DNA of 18,047 nucleotides from contig CBDUXT010000104.1 of assembly GCA_965371245.1 (NCBI GenBank), forward strand, positions 1 through 18,047, given 5' to 3'. Made by a program: the position numbers and the translations under genes. Below the pieces are notes generated by a model. The model saw only the letters and a program-made list of their open reading frames with translations. It made no database searches and had not been told where the DNA came from. Positions 13,932-18,047 of this stretch are shown here, one piece after another. How positions within the stretch are numbered: the first letter of the stretch is position 1; every line of letters starts with the position of its first letter. The stretch is from CBDUXT01 sp965371245. GTDB lineage: Bacteria > Planctomycetota > Phycisphaerae > UBA1845.

Positions 13932-16547
13932 TCACGGAGAGATCAGCGGGAGCGCAAAGAACGCGTTGACGTCGGCGCGAACGGCGCCCACGTCGTCGAG
14001 TCGAATCCGTCCGTCCTTGTCGATGTCAAGAATGCTCGTGATCGGTACGGCAACGAACGCGTTGACCTGCTCACGAATCAAACCGACGTCGTCGAGTCTC
14101 GTCCTGCGGTCACCATCGACATCGCCAAGGTTACCCAGAAAGAAAATAGCGTCACCACCAGGGGTACCATCGCCACTGGGGAACACCATGGGGCTGCCGA
14201 ACAGCTCGCCGTCGAGCTGAACACCCGCGGTGGTTACCTGAGTGGCGTCGATCGACACCTGCAGCCAGCGACGCCGCACGTGGTCGTCTGCCAGCAAGAT
14301 CGTCACGATCGTGACGCCGCCGACGTCCACGGCCGTGACGGAAACATTCAACGCCACGTCGGTCATGGGCGAGAATGTCGATCCGGTGCCGGTCGTCCAG
14401 TCAAAAAGGAACGCGGCGGCGGGCGTCGTGGCGAAGGTTACGAGATTGTCGAACTCGACGCGGATCCCGGTGATCCCCCGTGTGTAGTTTGTGATGTTCG
14501 TCTGCGTCGCGATCGAGCCGGACGCCAGGAACGCGCGGCTCGTGTCGGGCTGGTTCCCAAAACGCCCGGCGTAGAACACTTCCAGATTGGCCACGTGGAT
14601 GGGCGCAAAGCACGTGTCGTTCACGTCGTCGCACAACAGCGGCGCGCAGGGATCGAATCCGACCTGGCAGTCCAGCGCTACGTCGCACGTCTCCGTCCCA
14701 TCGCAGAAGAAGCCGTTGTCGCAGAACGTGTCGTCCGCGGTGTTGATACATAGATCAGCAAAGTCGTCGCATGTGTCGATCGTACAAGCCACGGCGTCGT
14801 CACAAGGGAAGACCCCCGGCAGGCAATCGCTCACCGCGTCGCACGTCTCGGACCCGTTACAGAACAAGCCATCGTCGCAGTTGAGGTCGTTGGGCGTGTT
14901 GACGCAGCTTCCGGCAACGCAGTCGTCGTCGGTGCAGAGCACGAGGTCGTCACAGTCGGCGGCGACCTGGCATTGGTCACAGGTACCGGTTGTGTCGTTA
15001 CAGAACTGGCCCGGCAAACAGGGGTCGCCCGTCGCTACGCAATCGAGGACGGCATCGCACGATTCGATCCCCGTACAGAACAGCCCGTCGTCGCAGATGG
15101 CGTTGTTGACGGGGTTGCTACAGGTATCATTCGGCTCGTCGCAGACGTTGATCGTGCATCCGACCCCGTCGTCACAGGGGAAGACGCCCGCCTGACAGTC
15201 ATTCACCGCGTCGCAGGTCTCGGAGCCGTTGCAAAACAGTGTGTCGTCGCAGTTCAGGTCGTTTGGTGTCTGGATGCACAGGTCGGCGAACTCGTCACAA
15301 CTATCGTCGGTGCAGCCGACGGCGTCGTCACAGGGGAAGAAACCCGCCTGACAGTCAGCCAAGGCGTCACACGTCTCCGAGCCATTGCAGAACACCCCAT
15401 CGTCGCAGACGACGTCGTCCGGCGTGTTGATGCAGATGTCAAGGAGGTCGTCACAGGTATCGACCGTACAGCCTACCGCATCGTCACAGGGAAACGACCC
15501 CGGTTGACAGTCGGCCAGGGCGTCGCATGTCTCGGCGCCGTTGCAAAACAGGGCGTCGTCGCAGTTGGCGTCATTGGGCGTGCTCGAACACGTGTCCGAC
15601 ACCTCGCTGCACGTCTCATCGGTGCAACCGACGCCGTCGTCGCACGGGAAGATGCCGGCCTGACAGTCGTTGACCAGGTCGCAGGTCTCCGCTCCGTTGC
15701 AGAACAACCCGTCGTCACAGTTCAGGTCGTTCGGCGCGTTGGTGCACGTGTCAATCAGGTCGTCGCAGGAATCGTTCGTGCAGCCGACTCCGTCGTTACA
15801 CGGGTCCGTCCCGAGTTGGCAATCCAGAATCGCATCGCAGGTTTCCGCCCCGTCGCAGAACAGACCGTTGTCACAGAGCGTGTCGGTCGGCGTGTTCGTG
15901 CAGAACTGCGTCAGCTCTTGACAGGTGTCAACGGTGCAGCCGACGCCGTCGTCGCAGGGGAACGTACCGAGCAGACACAAGCCGCCGGCGAAGACTTCCA
16001 CACCGTTGCAAAACACGCCGTCGTCGCATGTGATCAGGATCGCTGCGGAGCCGAAGGTATTGGCCAGGAGAGTCCCGTTCGTGCTCGCCAGCGAGAACTT
16101 GGAGACGAAGGGTTCGATCCCGGGCGGAAACAGCAACGAGGTGACTCCCTCGGCGAGGGCCGTGAAGGTCATCGTCGCAATCGTGTGGTTGATCAGGATG
16201 GATCCCCCGTTGACGGTTGCGGCCCAGCTGACATCCCCATTGTTATCGACCTCGGTGATCTCGGCCCAGCCGTTATCCGGCGCAGCCAAACCAAGGTTCG
16301 TGGGAACAATATCAATCAGCGTCATCAGTGTGCTGTCGTAGGAAAACAGAGCCTGTACGCCGTTGATCGACCCGACCAGATTCGCGACGTCCAGCGTGAC
16401 GGTGATGGTATCGCCCGGCGTGACAACGTCGGAACCGACGGCTACGTTGAGCCGCAGGTCGTTTGCCGCCGAAGCCGAAACCGACCCCAACGCGCATAAC
16501 GCGACCCACGCCACGATCAATGCTTTCTTCCCCCGATGCTTGGTCAT
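13932..16547 (-). CDS. Secreted cohesin-like / Cys-repeat / dockerin protein
   Basis: 871 residues. GAGG eight bases before the ATG is a weak but acceptable ribosome site. Residues 1-27 are a signal peptide (RGKKALIVAWVALCALG, then SVSASA). Residues about 30-170 are cohesin-like (VVTPGDTITVTLDVANLVGS, ALFSYDSTLMTLIDI, ATMTFTALAEGVTSLLF). Residues about 173-645 are 52-residue, eight-cysteine tandem repeats of type CNGAETCDxxxDCQxGxFP. Residues about 650-800 are a beta domain (LEVFYAGRFGN, FLASGSIATQTNITNYTRGI) of a kind I know from planctomycete dockerin proteins. Residues 807-871 are a dockerin with loops 809-820 (DVDGDRRTRLDD) and 841-852 (DIDKDGRIRLDD). Carrying cohesin-like and dockerin ends on one chain, it could link head-to-tail or bridge partners; this is inference. 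It lies 57 bp after the gene at 16605 and 82 bp before the 1723-residue gene, so all three are probably co-transcribed. Confidence 0.94.
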   Translation of the reverse strand: MTKHRGKKALIVAWVALCALGSVSASAANDLRLNVAVGSDVVTPGDTITVTLDVANLVGSINGVQALFSYDSTLMTLIDIVPTNLGLAAPDNGWAEITEVDNNGDVSWAATVNGGSILINHTIATMTFTALAEGVTSLLFPPGIEPFVSKFSLASTNGTLLANTFGSAAILITCDDGVFCNGVEVFAGGLCLLGTFPCDDGVGCTVDTCQELTQFCTNTPTDTLCDNGLFCDGAETCDAILDCQLGTDPCNDGVGCTNDSCDDLIDTCTNAPNDLNCDDGLFCNGAETCDLVNDCQAGIFPCDDGVGCTDETCSEVSDTCSSTPNDANCDDALFCNGAETCDALADCQPGSFPCDDAVGCTVDTCDDLLDICINTPDDVVCDDGVFCNGSETCDALADCQAGFFPCDDAVGCTDDSCDEFADLCIQTPNDLNCDDTLFCNGSETCDAVNDCQAGVFPCDDGVGCTINVCDEPNDTCSNPVNNAICDDGLFCTGIESCDAVLDCVATGDPCLPGQFCNDTTGTCDQCQVAADCDDLVLCTDDDCVAGSCVNTPNDLNCDDGLFCNGSETCDAVSDCLPGVFPCDDAVACTIDTCDDFADLCINTADDTFCDNGFFCDGTETCDVALDCQVGFDPCAPLLCDDVNDTCFAPIHVANLEVFYAGRFGNQPDTSRAFLASGSIATQTNITNYTRGITGIRVEFDNLVTFATTPAAAFLFDWTTGTGSTFSPMTDVALNVSVTAVDVGGVTIVTILLADDHVRRRWLQVSIDATQVTTAGVQLDGELFGSPMVFPSGDGTPGGDAIFFLGNLGDVDGDRRTRLDDVGLIREQVNAFVAVPITSILDIDKDGRIRLDDVGAVRADVNAFFALPLISP
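14611..16028 (-). repeat. Tandem 156-bp repeats encoding 52-residue, eight-cysteine units
   Basis: The CNG/CDG/CTG anchor of successive units recurs at 156-bp steps (complementary-strand marks near 15855, 15699, 15543, 15387, 15231 and 15075), is interrupted by one 216-bp variant unit, then resumes at 14859 and 14703. The first unit, near 16008, is three bases shorter and has lost the ETCD cysteine (it reads EVFAGGLC). Each full unit holds eight cysteines and many acidic residues. Neighbouring units are close at the DNA level, which points to fairly recent amplification or repeated gene conversion. Confidence 0.9.
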
Positions 16548-16604
16548 CCGTCAGGCCTCTACTCGGTCCATGCCACGGCGCTGCGTTGCGCGCGACCGTT
16601 CCCG

Positions 16605-17831
16605 CTACGAGCCGGGGTCGGTCATCGCGACGCGAAAGGCGCCGAAGTCCCCCAGGTCGATGTCTCCATCGCCGTCAAAGTCATACATGCCGCACCGGCG
16701 CTCCGGTGTCGTTGAATAGCTCGGCGGCTCGACCGGACCCACGTCACCGGTAAAACACGCCTGCATCTCCGCGAAATCGCGAATCACGATGGTGTTGTCA
16801 CCATCTCCATCGCCCAGCACGGCAACCGTCAGCGCGCCGAAGTGCGTCGCGGTGTCCACGGTGTTCCATTTTGAAAAATCCCCGGGACCGCACTCGCTGA
16901 TGCAGAGCTTCACGTCCCAGGTACCCAGCGCATCTTCCGACACGACGATCGGCAGAGCGACCAGATCGCCAAGGAACGTCGTCGGGCGCGGGACGGCCGA
17001 CCCGTTATCGAGCGCGATGCCGTTTCGCAACAGACCGACCTGGTCCGTGTCGAAGACCGTCAACTCGCCGCCCCCCCACGGATCGCCGAGCAGGACGATG
17101 TCCTCGTCCGCAGGCCCGGTCGCCGGCGTGAACGTCACCGTCCCCGTTTCGCCGGACCGCGGGCTAAGTTCAACGAGCAACTCCACCCCGAACACTTCAT
17201 CATCAAGTACCGATCCACGTGCGATCAGATCGACGATCCTGCCGGCCGGCACGGTCACGTCCGGAAACCACAAGACCGGCTGCGTAATCAACGCGCCGCC
17301 AAGGGCTCCCGTCACATCGATGGCCCCGGGCCGAAGCACCTTGGTCACGGAAAAGTCGCCCAGCGAAGCAACGATCGAAATCTGCACGCGCGGTGCGAAG
17401 CCTCGCCCGACGAACCGTAGCGTCGCGACCAGCAGGCCGGCGTCGTCCGCGGTGGCCTCGGTGAAGTTGGCGGCCTGAAACAACGCGTCGCCGTCGCCGA
17501 GGTCGTCGTTCAGCCCGTCCAGGAACGTGTCGGAGAGCAGCCCGAACTGGAAATTCCAATCCAACGGGTTCCCCCTGATCGCGTCCACCAGCTCAAGCGC
17601 GTCGGTGTCCCAGGTCAGCACCACATCCAGCCCGCTGAATGACTGCGGCGTGCCGTCATCGGAGAACGCCATCAACTTCACGTCGATCGTCGCGCCGGGG
17701 ATCACCGCCTGCGGCTGCGCCACCAGGGCCAGATCGATCGCCCCTCGTGATTCCGGCGCTGCCATCGCTAGGACTCCCACGACCGTCGATACAACGGCAA
17801 GCGTGCCTCTTGCAATTCCACAAAACCCCAT
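16605..17831 (-). CDS. Secreted cohesin-like protein with one beta domain and C-terminal EF-hand pair
   Basis: 408 residues from ATG 17831. A GTG at 17843 in the same frame would add four residues, and neither start has a strong ribosome site. Residues 1-31 are a signal peptide (GTLAVVSTVVGVLAMAAP, then SRGA). Residues about 32-170 are cohesin-like (IDLALVAQPQAVIPGATI, VVLTWDTDALELVDAI, LLVATLRFVG), closest here to the internal domain of the 1723-residue protein; both share an FSVTKVLRPG/FTVTRVLGAA-like end. Residues about 175-330 are a single copy of the beta domain that is triplicated in that protein. Residues 341-352 (DGDGDNTIVIRD) and 384-395 (DFDGDGDIDLGD) are calcium loops of the planctomycete dockerin-like type, separated by a short Cys-containing stretch (ACFTG, RRCGMYDFD). 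As first gene of the minus-strand cluster, it probably leads the operon. Likely extracellular and structural; the partner is unknown. Confidence 0.92.
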   Translation of the reverse strand: MGFCGIARGTLAVVSTVVGVLAMAAPESRGAIDLALVAQPQAVIPGATIDVKLMAFSDDGTPQSFSGLDVVLTWDTDALELVDAIRGNPLDWNFQFGLLSDTFLDGLNDDLGDGDALFQAANFTEATADDAGLLVATLRFVGRGFAPRVQISIVASLGDFSVTKVLRPGAIDVTGALGGALITQPVLWFPDVTVPAGRIVDLIARGSVLDDEVFGVELLVELSPRSGETGTVTFTPATGPADEDIVLLGDPWGGGELTVFDTDQVGLLRNGIALDNGSAVPRPTTFLGDLVALPIVVSEDALGTWDVKLCISECGPGDFSKWNTVDTATHFGALTVAVLGDGDGDNTIVIRDFAEMQACFTGDVGPVEPPSYSTTPERRCGMYDFDGDGDIDLGDFGAFRVAMTDPGS

Positions 17832-17944
17832 TTGCCGCCCCACACACGCCGCACCCGGCGATACCAGCGCCGGCGAACGGATCCCCCATTGGGTCGGATC
17901 AGCGCCGACACCCCGTATCGACGGTCCTTGACCACGCGACCCGA

Positions 17945-17972
17945 GACCGACGGCGCCCGCGCGCCGTCAGTC
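17945..17972. repeat. 12-bp inverted repeat upstream of the minus-strand operon
   Basis: On the minus strand GACTGACGGCGC pairs with GCGCCGTCGGTC across a 4-base loop (GCGG), with a single T-G mismatch that would be a G-U pair in RNA. It lies about 110 bases ahead of ATG 17831. No T-run follows on either strand, so a classical intrinsic terminator is not supported. An operator or a structured 5' leader is possible. I see no convincing -35/-10 pair in 17832-18047. Confidence 0.5.
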
Positions 17973-18047
17973 AATCGGTCGCCACAAGTTCCCTAGCGTC
18001 GCTGCGAAGACCGTCCTTTCCTCGCCTCGAATTGCTGAAGGCTGCGC

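Noticed and set aside
14973..16499. Plus-strand frame of 508 codons opposite the 52-residue repeat array
   Set aside because: It mirrors the 156-bp repeat and has Val/Ala/Gly/Arg-rich low-complexity content. The minus strand has the signal peptide, cohesin-like and dockerin domains.
1..18047. CRISPR-like array suggested by the regular repeats
   Set aside because: All regular repeats are in frame, encode Cys-rich protein units and diverge throughout. There are no constant repeats with unique spacers.
1..18047. tRNA, rRNA, insertion sequence or attachment site
   Set aside because: I saw no cloverleaf-like segment, rRNA motif, transposase or terminal inverted repeats on either strand.

Overview
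The window is GC-rich bacterial DNA carrying seven coding regions. All look like secreted, modular proteins, and there are no RNA genes, mobile elements or CRISPR arrays. Six starts are visible and each opens with a Sec-type signal peptide; the first gene runs in from outside the window. The domain mix (dockerin-type EF-hand pairs, cohesin-like beta domains, long runs of Cys-rich 'CDDG..C' repeats, C-termini of the DFDGDGDIDLGDF and LDAFSG types) is what I associate with Planctomycetota, probably a Phycisphaerae-like or unnamed lineage. Myxococcota carry similar Cys-rich repeats and cannot be excluded. The taxonomic call is inference from domain style only.

Layout. Positions 2-2245 (+) hold the 3' part of a Cys-rich repeat protein with an internal PPC-like beta domain and a C-terminal LDAFSG module. 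Positions 2246-3067 are a long non-coding stretch with a candidate promoter and a striking nested inverted repeat. Positions 3068-6034 (+) encode a 988-residue multidomain protein with a PQQ-type glucose/sorbosone dehydrogenase propeller, the only recognisable enzyme here. Positions 6127-7245 and 7312-8439 (+) are tandem paralogous dockerin proteins, duplicated together with their leader as a 1185-bp unit. After a convergent junction (8440-8677), three minus-strand genes lie close together with gaps of 82 and 57 bp and probably form one operon read from about 17.8 kb down to 8.7 kb: a 408-residue cohesin-like/beta-domain/EF-hand protein, an 871-residue cohesin-like/Cys-repeat/dockerin protein, and a 1723-residue protein with three beta domains, long Cys-rich arrays, an internal cohesin-like domain and the LDAFSG C-terminus.

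How they may work together (inference). The same few modules are reused across all seven products. Three proteins share one uncharacterised C-terminal module. The paired genes at 7312/6127 and the products at 16605 and 13932 end in calcium-binding dockerin-like EF-hands, and cohesin-like domains occur in three proteins of the minus-strand cluster. This suggests an extracellular, calcium- and disulfide-stabilised assembly, loosely analogous to a cellulosome scaffold, with the sugar dehydrogenase-like protein as a possible enzymatic client. No carbohydrate-active hydrolase is visible, so the analogy concerns architecture and not function.
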